64,000 bases of DNA from Flectonema sp. DT1601. Lineage: Eukaryota; Euglenozoa; Diplonemea; Diplonemida; Diplonemidae. The stretch spans positions 620,001 through 684,000 of the forward strand of contig OZ025827.1 in the NCBI GenBank assembly GCA_964019425.1, written 5' to 3'. The notes beneath the pieces were generated by a model that made no database searches, was not told the DNA's origin, and saw nothing but the letters and a program-made list of their open reading frames with translations. The position numbers were made by a program, and so were the translations under genes. Positions 45,520-57,843 of this stretch are shown piece after piece (within the stretch, counting starts at the first letter, position 1; each line of letters opens with the position of its first letter).

Positions 45520-47478
45520 ATGGCAGTAGTGGAACCGAGACCACCGACAGTTGGTGAGCCACATCGTCCCCGCTATCAACCACAGCGTGCATTAGAAAGT
45601 ACTAATCAAGATAAAGAAGGAATCGTTTCAGAAAGAAGAAATGAAATTGAACAAAACAGAGAAAGGAAACAATTTGAAGAAAGAGAGCTTCGAGTTAGAG
45701 ATGAGCTTGAAGAGATCTGGAGCAGAGATTCAACGACATACAAACACATCCAAACAATAAATAAAACAATCATACATGAGAGTCACCAATATAATCAAAT
45801 CAACGATGATATTGTCCAGGAAGAGTCGATAGAGTTCAGTCTTGTTATTCACAGTCACGCATCTTCAATTTGGAAAATCGATTCTCAACAATCCAAAAGA
45901 GAGGAACTCATCACGATCCTCATGACTGAAGAGAGTAATAGAGATAGATTTCAACTTCTGGAATCAAATTACAGACGACAGCTTAATAATTTAAATAGAA
46001 ATGATTGGCTTCACTCAAGAGGTAAAGAACTCCAAAGAACTCAACCCGAACTTGACATCGAAGAAGAAGAACTAACAGAACAGCTGCTGGAGCAGCTTCG
46101 ATTGTCAAGAAAAGAACATCTTCAAGTTGACAAAGAGATTCGTGAATTGGAAGAGAAAGCTGATTTGATATCCAATCAAACTGCTGCATTCCTTCATGAC
46201 TTGTCCTCTGAAGAGTCGTATCTTCGATCTGTCGTAGAATCTGATGAGTCAATTAACTCTCGCGAGATGTTAATTTATCAATCATTGTCGACGGCGTTTG
46301 TTGGAGAAGCGATGAATAGATCTCTGTATGAAAGTACTTGGGTCACACTTTGGATTTCTGTTCTTCAAAAACTATTTACTTTACACCTCCAAGATGCAGT
46401 TCATAAACGAGCCATAGAAATGAAGCAATTCACACTCGAAGAGCATTCATCATGGCTTCAACACCGAAAACGTGAAATGGAAAGAGAGCAGGAAGACCAA
46501 TTCTTAGAAGAAGCGTCACTTGCTGAGTTGAGAAAAAAGAAATTAAAAGTTTTAGAAAGAATGGACTCATCCGTAATCTCATATTACAGAGCTGAGGCTG
46601 ACGATCGTTCATTAATTCTTAGTAAGCAACTGTGGGCGTGGAGGGACTTAGTCGACAATGCTAACCACGCGATGAAAGAAGCAGTTCTACGAATAATAAC
46701 AAGACAAGTAGAAGATGAATACAAATCACAGATACTATCGTGGACTCCAGAGCTTTGGAAAGTACTTGAAGACGGTCAAGTTGATTACAGAAGTTCAATA
46801 AGACAAGAAGAGAGTAGTTGTAGAAACTTTCTTGAATCAGATGAGATCAGGTCATTCTTAAGAACTCGAAACATGGAATTACAAAGAGAAAGTGAAAATG
46901 AGAAAAACATCCAACCAGCTCATCCAATACCAGAATCACCTCCTTCCCTTTCTTGGAAATGTGAAGAGTTCGTGACTCGTCAACTCCAGAGACACACTCC
47001 TCTGGAAGCTATAAAAGTTCATGAAGAACTGCATGCTGAAAAAATGACCATTCTTAGAAAGAAATGGGACGAAGAACAGAAACAAGCTGCTGCTAAAGAA
47101 GAAGACAACAAACAAGAACGTGTTAAGGCTTTTGAAAAGAATATCGAAGCTCTGCGATCCGCTAATCGGAGTAGGATGCTTGCTGACGACAGAGATGTCA
47201 TCGAATCGAGTGAAGAAAGAAAACGCACTGAAATTAAACATCAACAAACCTCCTCTTGGGGTCAGTTGCTTGGCGTTTCTCGCAGACCATCTTCAGCACC
47301 AGTCCCTAAGCATCTCACAACTGATGAGAAATTATCAACTGAGCTGTTCTCTCTCTGCGTAGATTCTCAAAGTACGAAACGAAATCTAATAAAAAGTCAA
47401 CAAAATCGACATCGCCAAGTACTACAACAATACTTCAAAGATTCACTTTGTAATGAACTCTATTCAATGGAACCTTAA
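45520..47478 (+). CDS. Large coiled-coil protein, unknown
   Basis: The product has 652 residues, with no signal peptide or TM segment. After a Pro-rich N-terminus (VEPRPPTVGEPHRPRYQP), nearly the whole chain is Glu/Arg/Gln/Leu-rich alpha-helix, with several coiled-coil blocks and a basic C-terminus. Its composition resembles cytoskeletal, axonemal or basal-body proteins, but I recognise no family motif. The ATG 28 bases after the AG at 45491-45492 is preferred over an in-frame ATG further upstream. The gap to the previous gene is 190 bases. Confidence 0.75.
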   Translation: MAVVEPRPPTVGEPHRPRYQPQRALESTNQDKEGIVSERRNEIEQNRERKQFEERELRVRDELEEIWSRDSTTYKHIQTINKTIIHESHQYNQINDDIVQEESIEFSLVIHSHASSIWKIDSQQSKREELITILMTEESNRDRFQLLESNYRRQLNNLNRNDWLHSRGKELQRTQPELDIEEEELTEQLLEQLRLSRKEHLQVDKEIRELEEKADLISNQTAAFLHDLSSEESYLRSVVESDESINSREMLIYQSLSTAFVGEAMNRSLYESTWVTLWISVLQKLFTLHLQDAVHKRAIEMKQFTLEEHSSWLQHRKREMEREQEDQFLEEASLAELRKKKLKVLERMDSSVISYYRAEADDRSLILSKQLWAWRDLVDNANHAMKEAVLRIITRQVEDEYKSQILSWTPELWKVLEDGQVDYRSSIRQEESSCRNFLESDEIRSFLRTRNMELQRESENEKNIQPAHPIPESPPSLSWKCEEFVTRQLQRHTPLEAIKVHEELHAEKMTILRKKWDEEQKQAAAKEEDNKQERVKAFEKNIEALRSANRSRMLADDRDVIESSEERKRTEIKHQQTSSWGQLLGVSRRPSSAPVPKHLTTDEKLSTELFSLCVDSQSTKRNLIKSQQNRHRQVLQQYFKDSLCNELYSMEP

Positions 47479-47868
47479 TAAGGTGTAGACAGGATTAGCA
47501 GAATTGCGTTAAAAATAAAACTTTTTTTTTTTTTTTTTTTCCTCTTCTCCTCTCTCTCTCTCTTTTTTCTTTTTATTTACATTTACCCCAAGTAACCTTT
47601 TTTACTTATTGTTTTTAAATTCAGTTTCCACTTAAGATACCCTGATAAGTCTTAATTCTTACTGTGTGTTGTGGTGGTTATATTTTCTCTCGACAGGGTA
47701 ATGCGATACGAAAAGATGTATCTGAGAAGAATACTGCAGGTACTGTCACCATGAGACAGGAGGCACGGGGTGTTCTTGTGAGAGGGAGAGAGTAATCATC
47801 AAAGAATAACAAACTTCCCATCAATAATTCCTGAACAGTAACCAACTTTCACTTTAACACAAAAAAAA
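47479..47868 (+). other. Leader/spacer of DDX6 copy 1
   Basis: A T run and CT-rich sequence lead to two AG candidates, TTTTCTCTCGACAG near 47696 and TTCCTGAACAG at 47837-47838. The latter lies 31 bases before the ATG. It shares no sequence with the leader of copy 2. Confidence 0.6.
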
Positions 47869-49338
47869 ATGTCTGACGACTGGAAATCAGGACTCAAGGC
47901 CCCATCTGAGGACAACCGTAAGAAGACTGACGATGTTCTCGCAACTAAGGGAACTGATTTTGATGATTACTGCTTAAAGAGAGAACTTCTTATGGGAATC
48001 TTCGAGAAGGGATTCGAGAAGCCATCTCCTATTCAGGAGGAGACTATCCCAATCGCATTGACTGGTGCGGATATCCTTGCCCGTGCGAAGAACGGAACCG
48101 GTAAGACTGGTGCCTTCACCATCCCTGCCCTTGAGAAGATCAACCCAGATCTTAACGCGATCCAGGCTTTGTTGTTGGTCCCAACTCGTGAGTTGGCCCT
48201 TCAGACTTCCCAGGTTGCCAAGGAGCTTGCAAAGCACATCAAGATGGAGGTCATGGTTACCACTGGTGGAACCTCTTTGAAGGATGACATTATGCGGTAT
48301 GTCCGTTTATTATTTTACTTTCTTTTCTCGTTGAGTTCTCTCTGTCTCTCTCTCCATCCGAGAAAGGAACGGCAAAACGTTTCTCCAAGAAGGTAATATT
48401 GAGCAACACTTCAAACAACCACCACAAACAGTCTGTACAACCCTGTGCACCTTCTTGTTGCCACTCCAGGTCGTGTCATCGATCTCGCCAGCAAGGGAGT
48501 TGCCAAGCTCGGAAAGTGTGGATTCATTGTCATGGACGAGGTATGTTATTACTGTTACTATCAATTAGTGAAGGGAAGTAGTAGTGGGGGTGGTGGTGGT
48601 GGTGTTGTTGTTAGGAAATGAAAAAAACAATACAAAAAATAAAAATAAATAAAAAATCAGGCTGACAAGTTGTTGTCACCGGAATTCGCTCCACTTGTGG
48701 AACAAACTCTGAGCTTCATGCCAGCCAAGAGACAGATCCTTCTGTTCTCGGCGACCTTCCCTCTCGGAGTGAAGGACTTCCGTGACAAGCACATGGCAAA
48801 GGACGTTCACGAGATCAACTTGATGGACGAACTAACTCTGAAGGGTGTTTCTCAGTTCTACGCGTTCGTTGACGAGAACCAGAAGCTTCACTGCTTGTAC
48901 TCGCTGTTCAAGCGTCTCCAAATCAACCAGTCGATCATCTTCTGTAACAGCGTGAACCGTGTTGAGCTTCTGGCTAGAAAGATTACCGAGTTCGGATCAT
49001 CATGCTTCTACATCCACGCTAAGATGCTTCAGTCACACAGAAACCGTGTGTTCCACGACTTCAGACACGGAGGATGCCGTAACTTGGTTTGCTCTGACTT
49101 GTTTACTCGTGGTATTGATATTCAGTCAGTGAACGTTGTTATCAACTTTGACTTCCCACGTAACTCGGAGACTTACCTCCACAGAATTGGTCGTTCTGGA
49201 AGATTCGGTCACTTGGGTGTTGCCATCAACTTCGTCACCTACAACGACAGATTCAACCTGTACAAGATTGAACAGGAATTGGGTACTGAGATTAAGCCTA
49301 TTCCTTCTGACATTGATAAGGGTCTGTACTGTGAATAA
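47869..49338 (+). CDS. DDX6: DDX6/Dhh1-family DEAD-box RNA helicase, copy 1
   Basis: Three exons (47869-48296, 48432-48540, 48661-49338) give 404 residues. All helicase motifs are present: Q motif [25 protein letters not shown], Ia PTRELALQ, Ib TPGRV, II DEAD (made across the exon 2/3 junction), [24 protein letters not shown] and [12 protein letters not shown]. The sequence, including the FEDY-like start and [11 protein letters not shown] end, fits DDX6/Dhh1/Me31B, the decapping activator and translational repressor of P-bodies. Length is near the conserved core, without the Q-rich tails of some relatives. Introns are 135 and 120 bp with GTATGT donors. Codons are C/G-ending and optimised. Compared with 51909 the protein differs at two visible residues (Ser/Thr near 13; Glu/Ala at the end). 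Confidence 0.93.
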
Positions 49339-51316
49339 AAATATTTATCACAGACATTGGATTAAAACATCTAGCCACGTAATCAGAATAATATAATTCA
49401 TCTGTGGCCGCCACTTCTTTTTTTTATACACAGCGTTATTTTTGTACGCTTTCCCCACTTTTTTATTTTTATTTTATTTTTTTATTCTTTTATTCTTTTC
49501 TATAACAAAGCGTGTGTTGCATTTTAAAAAAAAAAAAAAAAAGAGAATTTAGTAGGAAAACAGTCGTCTTTTTATTTTTTTCTTAAATTATTTCGCATCC
49601 TTTTATTTTTTTTCTCTCTTTTTTTTTTATTTGCAGCCATTCCAAAGACGATACATTTTTTTTTTTTTTTTTTTTTTTTTGTTATTTATTATTGCTTGAC
49701 TTCCAACAGAAAAAAAAAAAAAAAAAAAAAAAAAAAATGAAAATACTAATAAAATTGCCTTCATAGATATTTCAGGGTATTTATGTTGTCTTTGTGTTAT
49801 TTATTTCTTTTTTTTTTTCTTCTTTGTTTTGATTCTGCTTTTTTGAAGGGGGGGAAAAAAAAAAAAAAAAAAAAAAAGACAATTAACAATAACAACAATT
49901 CCCATAATATTCAACACTACCTGATAACACCATCGTTTTTTTTTTTTTTTTTTATTTATCCCCCAAATGATATTTATTTTTCTGCCATTTTTGGAGACTT
50001 GGCGTGTTTTTTTTACAATATAAAGTGGTATCTTTGCCCAGTGTGTTTTTTTTTCTTTTTTTTTTTCTTATTATCTCAGAAAAAGAACTGGGGGGAAAAG
50101 AAAAAAAGAGAAATTTTTTTTTTTACTTTTTCACATAATAATCTCTCAAAGGCGATCTAGAAGAATCTAGATTGGTGTGGCTAATTCGGCTGCGGAGGAA
50201 TTTTTTTTTTTTTTACAAAAAAAAAAAAAAAGGCAGATATGGTTTATTTTTTTAACCTCAAGTCTTTTTTTTTTTTTTACTAATTTTCTAGTTCCCCTCA
50301 CTTTGTTTTCCCCTTTACAATATCTTTTTTGAGTCGAATCCGTCTTTCGGGAACCCGACTTCGGACAGACGTATGGGTAGTTTTTCTTGTTATGCTGAGT
50401 TGCGTCGTCATTCACGTTGCTGCTCGGTGTGATTGAGGAAACCTACAAATACTTGGAGAATAAATGGAAAAAAAAAAAAAAAAAAAAAAACAACAAACAA
50501 AGACAGATTAATAACCGTTTTAAAAAAGGAAAAAAAAAAAAAAAAAGAAAAAAAAGAAAACACAAATTCTCATTTTTTTTCTCTCCCGTCCCCAAAACAC
50601 TTCTTATTTTTTTTTTCAAACACTGAGTGACGGGTTGTTGTTCAGCAAGGTCTGTATGCATATTTTTGTTTTGTTGTTATTCAATTCTTTTTCCTTCTAA
50701 TTCACGATTGAAGTATCATTTCGTACAGCTCACTATTATTGTATCCTGTTATGTAATTCTGGTAGAAGTCATGTTGTAACTGAGGTAGTTCATGCTAACA
50801 AGCAAACATGAAAGTTAAACTAGAGATTGTGATCACAGGGAAAAAGTCATAGAAAACCTTCACGTTCATTCTTACCGATCGGTCATACCAGACCCTTGCT
50901 GTTCAAAAAAAACCTTGGCTCTTATTTTTATTTATTTTTTTTTTTTTTCCTTCTTCTTGTTCCTCTTCTTTAAAAAAAAAAAAAAAAACTGAAAAGAAAA
51001 AAAAAAAAAAAAACTCATGCGAAAGATTAATTTTTTTTTTTTTTTTTTTCCCCTCTTCTTCTTTTCCCACTTTTAACCTAAGTGGGTGTGAACAAGCCCT
51101 TTTCACATTCTGCGTTGAACAGTTGTTAGCTCGCTCGATGTTATTCTGCCCCATATCCTTGAGGTCCAGATTAAAAAAAAAAAAAAGAGAAAATTTTTTT
51201 TTTTAGCACAGAATTAAGCCTTCTTTCCATTTTATTTTAAGATTCTTTTTTTTTTTTTTTTTGTTCCCAGAAAGTTGCAAGACTGGGAAAGCAGTTCTTT
51301 TATTTTTTGCGTTGAG

Positions 51317-51350
<34 letters not shown>

Positions 51351-51908
51351 CACAGTTTCGCAGCATTACCTGCCCTCATTTTGTTGCCTTTTACAGCTTT
51401 CTACTGTTCTCGCGAACAATGTTTGTTCAACTACGCTTCCCTCATACACGAAAGACTTAGGTAGGGGAAAAAAAAAAAAAAAAAAGAAAATTGTTTATAT
51501 TTTTTTTATTGTTGGAATTTTTTGTAGCTTTACTCTACAGCTGCGTATTACCCACACATCGCTTTCTATATGGCCCCGAAGGATTCCAAAAAAAAGAAAA
51601 AAAAATGGGACATTCAAAAAAAAAAAAAAAAAAAAAAAAAAAGAAGAAACTAATAAAAAGCAAAATCTGAACAAATGCTTTAAAAAAAAAAAAATTGCAG
51701 GTGAACTACGAGCGTTGCAACACCTGCTTGAGTGGGAATTGGAATTGTTTGTTGACAATTGTTTGTATTATTTAACTTTATAAACAGGTGACACAATACA
51801 TAATGCATCTGGTCTGTACGTTGCATTCCGATGAAAAGAGTTCTTCTCAACTACTGTCGTGTTATATTATTTTTCAACAGCCTTTCTTCAAAACACTCAA
51901 CCACCAAC
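49339..51908 (+). other. Homopolymer-rich spacer between DDX6 copies
   Basis: About 2.6 kb of long A and T runs; open frames are poly-Lys or poly-Phe. A short hairpin (ATCTAGA/TCTAGAT) lies at about 50153-50170. The copy-2 acceptor, TATTTTTCAACAG, ends at 51880, 29 bases before its ATG. No similarity to the sequence upstream of copy 1 was seen. Confidence 0.65.
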
Positions 51909-53378
51909 ATGTCTGACGACTGGAAATCAGGACTCAAGGCCCCAACTGAGGACAACCGTAAGAAGACTGACGATGTTCTCGCAACTAAGGGAACTGATTT
52001 TGATGATTACTGCTTAAAGAGAGAACTTCTTATGGGAATCTTCGAGAAGGGATTCGAGAAGCCATCGCCTATTCAGGAGGAGACTATCCCAATCGCATTG
52101 ACTGGTGCGGATATCCTTGCCCGTGCGAAGAACGGAACCGGTAAGACTGGTGCCTTCACCATCCCTGCCCTTGAGAAGATCAACCCAGATCTTAACGCGA
52201 TCCAGGCTTTGTTGTTGGTCCCAACTCGTGAGTTGGCCCTTCAGACTTCCCAGGTTGCCAAGGAGCTTGCAAAGCACATCAAGATGGAGGTCATGGTTAC
52301 CACTGGTGGAACCTCTTTGAAGGATGACATTATGCGGTATGTCCGTTTATTATTTTACTTTCTTTTCTCGTTGAGTTCTCTCTGTCTCTCTCTCCATCCG
52401 AGAAAGGAACGGCAAAACGTTTCTCCAAGAAGGTAATATTGAGCAACACTTCAAACAACCACCACAAACAGTCTGTACAACCCTGTGCACCTTCTTGTTG
52501 CCACTCCAGGTCGTGTCATCGATCTCGCCAGCAAGGGAGTTGCCAAGCTCGGAAAGTGTGGATTCATTGTCATGGACGAGGTATGTTATTACTGTTACTA
52601 TCAATTAGTGAAGGGAAGTAGTAGTGGGGGTGGTGGTGGTGGTGTTGTTGTTAGGAAATGAAAAAAACAATACAAAAAATAAAAATAAATAAAAAATCAG
52701 GCTGACAAGTTGTTGTCACCGGAATTCGCTCCACTTGTGGAACAAACTCTGAGCTTCATGCCAGCCAAGAGACAGATCCTTCTGTTCTCGGCGACCTTCC
52801 CTCTCGGAGTGAAGGACTTCCGTGACAAGCACATGGCAAAGGACGTTCACGAGATCAACTTGATGGACGAACTAACTCTGAAGGGTGTTTCTCAGTTCTA
52901 CGCGTTCGTTGACGAGAACCAGAAGCTTCACTGCCTGTACTCGCTGTTCAAGCGTCTCCAAATCAACCAGTCGATCATCTTCTGTAACAGCGTGAACCGT
53001 GTTGAGCTTCTGGCTAGAAAGATTACCGAGTTCGGATCATCATGCTTCTACATCCACGCTAAGATGCTTCAGTCACACAGAAACCGTGTGTTCCACGACT
53101 TCAGACACGGAGGATGCCGTAACTTGGTTTGCTCTGACTTGTTTACTCGTGGTATTGATATTCAGTCAGTGAACGTTGTTATCAACTTTGACTTCCCACG
53201 TAACTCGGAGACTTACCTCCACAGAATTGGTCGTTCTGGAAGATTCGGTCACTTGGGTGTTGCCATCAACTTCGTCACCTACAACGACAGATTCAACCTG
53301 TACAAGATTGAACAGGAATTGGGTACTGAGATTAAGCCTATTCCTTCTGACATTGATAAGGGTCTGTACTGTGCATAA
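51909..53378 (+). CDS. DDX6: DDX6/Dhh1-family DEAD-box RNA helicase, copy 2
   Basis: Three exons (51909-52336, 52472-52580, 52701-53378), 404 residues, same motifs and intron positions as 47869. By eye only about five bases differ over 1.47 kb, and I see none in the two introns. Similarity starts at the ATG and ends at the stop codon; leader and trailer are unrelated to those of copy 1. The frame extends 26 codons upstream without a stop, but the AG at 51879-51880 would remove that part. Retained introns exclude a retrocopy. Confidence 0.93.
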
Positions 53379-53638
53379 ATTCATGTGTTGAGTGTTCTTT
53401 GAAATGAGCGGCACTGCTCTTGTACGAATAACAAAAACTTGAATACCGAAAAGGAACAGAAAAGAGAAAAAAATTACAGGTTTGCTTTTTACGAGCACGT
53501 AGCGAAAAAATTAGTAAAAAAAAAAAAAAAAAGAGAATAACAAATTGATTAGTCGTACGTCCCACCCTTACCAGACCCTTTAATCCAATAACAACTTTGT
53601 GTGATTGACTGTATCTGTAGTCTTTTATGCAATGTTCG

Positions 53639-53669
<31 letters not shown>

Positions 53670-54501
53670 AAACACAAAAAAGATTTCACAGTTTCCCCAC
53701 ACCCTCGTTATGCGAAGATGAAAAGAAGGGAAAAAAAAAAAAAAAAAAGAAAAGTGTCCATCACCATACTTAAAAAAAAAAAAAAAAAAAAGCCAAAACC
53801 AAAAAAAAAGGAGATGTGGTCAAAAAAGCTTTTCTTTTCATACACCCACTGGATTTTATTTAATTGTTTTTTTAAAAATTACTTTCTCTTTGCCAAAACC
53901 CTTCACACACCCCTATATAGCTTTTATAAAAAAATAAAATAAAAATATTAAAAAAAAAGTAAATAAAAAACCTCAATCTCAAGAGCTGGAGGAGACAACT
54001 TGTCCTTTTTGATATTTCTTCTGCTTTTTCTGTGGTACGTTTGTTTTTGCTACCCTGCAGATTAATGCAAGCTTTTATTATTCGTTTTTTTCTTCTACAC
54101 CTGAGGCACAACATGACGGATTGCGGGCGAGTACATTGACTGACACCAGGGTTTCCACAGCTCCTTTGATAGAGGCTAGAAAAAATTATGGCCAACCCAC
54201 AGAAAAAAGATGTGGGTTTTAAAATAGTACAGAGACTTTTTCATTTTTTTTTTCTTTTTTCCCCTTTCCTAGAAAACTCTTTGGTTTGAAACAAAAAAAA
54301 AAAAAAAAAATATTCAAATCCCAGGGGCTTTCTGATATGATTTCTCCCCCAAAAATACAAAAAAAAAAAAAAAAAAGTTCCCACCTCAATTATTTTGGAA
54401 AAACCCAAAAAGGTCCTCATTATATAAAAGCAAAAAACGAAAAGAAAAAGAATACATAGGAGAGACGACAATAAAAAAAAAAAAAAAAAAAAAAAAAACA
54501 C

Positions 54502-54533
<32 letters not shown>

Positions 54534-56214
54534 ATTTACCGCTGTTGTTTCCCTTGTTATTTGAAATAGATTTTGGAATATCTTAACCCAAAATAATTGA
54601 AGTACCCGATTACATGTTAAGCCAGCACCCTTCAAAAAAAACCAAAATTAAAAAAAAAAAAAAAAAAAAACTGCAAAACACAAATAAAAAAAAAAAAAAA
54701 AAAAATTAAAAAACAAAACAAAATAAAGAAAAACTGTTCGGAGATTATTAAGACGAAGAAGGAAAAATAAAGTATTAAAAAAAAAAAAAAAAAATAGAAG
54801 CGCTCTAAAGTTAATTAATTTCTAAATTTGCTTTCTTATTTTGGCATTTTTTAACTCAACAAGTACTTAACACCTTTTCAATGAAGTGTAGTCGCAAGTC
54901 GTGCGTCCCTTTCCCAGCTCCTCCTTTTTCGCTTTCGGAATTTCTTTTTTTTTTTATTAGTTTTCCAGCGTACTTTCATTTTTAGCTTTTATCTTTCCAC
55001 CGGTGTTGGGTAAGTTCTGTTAATTTGCTCAAGAAGGGCAGATAGACGACTTAGCTACGAACCAGTGTTTTATTTTTTATTTTTTATTTTTTTTTGTTTC
55101 CTTACCCCCCTTTTCTTCCCCATTGTTTTATTTTTATTTTTGCAGCTTCACTTTTTTTTATAGAAGATTGCAATCAACAAAAAAAAAAAAAAAAAAAAAA
55201 AATATCAATCCGGGTGGAGCAGTTTGCTTGCTCGGTAATGCGATAAATCCGCCTGCGCGACACGGAGCGGGAAAAAAAGAAAAAAAAAAAGAAGCAAAAT
55301 AACGTAAAATCAGAGAAAGAGATTACTGTTTCAGCAAGGTAAAAAAAAGAAACGAGGAAGAAAAAGAAAGAAAAAAAGACTTTTGTACATTGTTTTTAAG
55401 CAGGTGTGTCAACTTAAGAGAGCTCACTCGTGCTTTGTTCTTGGTTGTAATACCCGTCACCAAATGTAAGGTTTTAGGTGGTTAGTCACTAGCAGGTGAT
55501 TGCTTTTTTCAAAACCTAACCGCCACTGCAATGCACTTGGGTAAGTAATGTAGTAATTGGAAATCCCTGTCTTTATAATCAGTACATTTTTAACATTACA
55601 TTTTTTTTAGATCTTTTTTTTTGATCAAAATTACATTAACGGATCACACAAAGATGTCAAATTTGACCAACTTTGAGGTAAACTATTTTTTCTTTTTTTT
55701 TTTTTCTTTTCTTTTCTTTTGCCTCTTTTTTAAAATCAGATTTGCATTTTGGGTAAATTAGTGATAGGCGTATTCTTTATGCGAAGTTTATGTATACTGT
55801 GAGATGAGTTTTTAAAAAAAAAAAAAAAAAAAAAAGTTATTTTTTTTTTTTTTTTTCCTTCTGTGGAGCACTGTGAATGCTTGTCAGTCAACTGGTCCAA
55901 CATTACACTTGCAGTTTGTTTGTTAACTTCGCTTAGCTTTTCCTACCCAACTACATTAGCATTCTTGTCCTTTTCCCGAAACCTGTTCACTCTTGCTGGC
56001 CACTGATACCAACCGGTAAGTCCGGTGTGGTTATCTTGCTCCTCCCCATTTTTTTTTTACTATACTTTTGTTTATTCCCTCTCTGAAAAAAGAATTGAAA
56101 ATGTATTCTTTTTTTTTTTTTTCTCCCAAAAAAAAAAAAAAAGAAAAAAAAAAATATGCAACAGCAACAAAAAAAAAAAAAAAAAAAAAAAAACCAAAAC
56201 TTTCTAACTTCTTC

Positions 56215-56290
56215 TCGGTTTCCTACTTTGGGAATTGAGCCTCGTCGGTGTATTGAATTTGACAATGCACCTGCATTACATTATTTAGCA
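56215..56290 (-). other. Second tRNA-like segment related to the element at 13397
   Basis: On the minus strand this segment shares with the tRNA-like module at 14051-14115 the order GCAYTG, then ATAC, CCGACG and AGGCTCAATYCCC, the last being B-box-like. The A-box half is poorly conserved and no stems close. A dispersed tRNA-derived repeat family is inferred from the two copies. Confidence 0.4.
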
Positions 56291-57825
56291 AACTGCAAGC
56301 AGGAAGTAAACACATTGAACTTCTATTACCTCGGAATACTGATTCTACTGGACGTTCTTAAACTTTTTGTTTGTATAAAGCAACGCGCATTGATAAACGC
56401 AATTTTGCCTTGTAGCCCATGCTTTCACATTAAAATATCAAAAAAAAAAAAAAAAATTAAAAAATTAGGTGCAGTAACAACACCTAGAGAGACCCTTTGA
56501 AAAAAAAAAAAAAAAAAAAAAGAAGCTTTTGAGCAAATGAGCAAAAAAAATAAATAAAAAAAATATATAGTGCTGGTTAATTGAAAAAAGTATTAAAAAA
56601 AAAAAAAATTGTACCACACGTGGTTCATATTCATTCCCCTTTCCCTTCCTTTCCCCATTTTTACCTTCTTTTTTCTTTTCTTTTCCTTTTTATCTTTTTT
56701 CTTACTGTGTTACACAGTGTGTAGAAAAAGGCTTCGCTGAGTAGCAACAGTTTGTTTACATTTTATTGTCTTCTCAGTTGTATTGCCGACACCCTACGAA
56801 TTAACATCACTGCTATGACACGATTCGTGTCTTGCAGTTTAGTTTTCCTTACATTATTACTTCTGTTTTTATGAAACAGAAAGGTACCAGATACACTAAA
56901 CCATACATCTTGCTGTACTGGTTTAAAAAAAAAGCTTCAAAAAAAAAAAAAATACCAAAAAAAATACCAAAAAAAGGGTCTTTTGGAGAACACTTGTGGA
57001 AAAAAAAAAAAAAAAAAAAAAACGGGAAAAAAAAAACCAGCAGAGTAAAAAAATATTAAAAAAAAAAAAAAAAAAGTGTTCTTCATCTCCTCTTAGTTTA
57101 CTAGGAAAAAAAACCAAAAGTGGTAAAAATAAAAAGTCAAACTTCATACTGCACTTTATTTTCGGTAGTGACAATCACCCTGGGTGATTCAAATTCAGTG
57201 CAGGACTTTTTTATTCAACCTTTATTGCTAGAAGTAGTACTAATAGTTGGGTTATTATTTCAATACTTCGACCTTCAGCTGTTTGGTGCTGCTCAAGCAT
57301 TTGCTTCGGCAATGCACTGCCGAAGTTGTTAACCTTTAACAGACATTTCAATGGTCTTGTTGTCTTGTTTCAACTGGATTGAAATTGTTCTGCAAAACCC
57401 TATTCTCAAGCTAGTGGAAGAAATAAGAAAAAGAAGAGAATGGAGAGTGGGAAAAAAAAAAAAAAAAAAAGGGAAAAAACGAAACTTTATTTGTTACTAA
57501 GTGTGGGAACCTTTCTTCGTTCAGTCTTCCCTGAATTACCACCTGCCGATTACACTTTCGTATAGCAAAAGCTTGGGTTGACGTGAGATTTCTGAAGTTA
57601 CAATCGCCCTTCACAATGTTTTGTTGTTTTTTTTTTTTTTGTTTTTTAAAATTATTTTTATTTGTTTCAATCACCCTAGCAAAGAATAGGTAGAAAAGAA
57701 AAGGGGAAAAAAAAAAAAAAGGAAGGAAAAAAAAAAAAACTTTTTTTTGTTTTTTTCTCCTCTTAATGTGATATCATAACACGTCGGATTGTTATATTTC
57801 AAAGGAAACGGAAAATCTGACAACC

Positions 57826-57843
57826 TCCCTCATGAGGGAGGGA
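57826..57843. repeat. 18-bp perfect palindrome
   Basis: CCTCCCTCATGAGGGAGG is its own reverse complement. No adjacent gene. Confidence 0.85.

Noticed and set aside
50417-50626. Lys-rich frames near 50.4-50.6 kb
   Set aside because: Generated by A runs.
51831-51908. N-terminal extension of DDX6 copy 2 from ATG 51831
   Set aside because: It contains the acceptor tract and AG at 51879-51880 and has no counterpart in copy 1 or in the family.
55204-55275. Possible tRNA (GAGC/GCTC D-stem-like pairing)
   Set aside because: No B-box or closable acceptor and T stems; only the D-arm resembles a tRNA.
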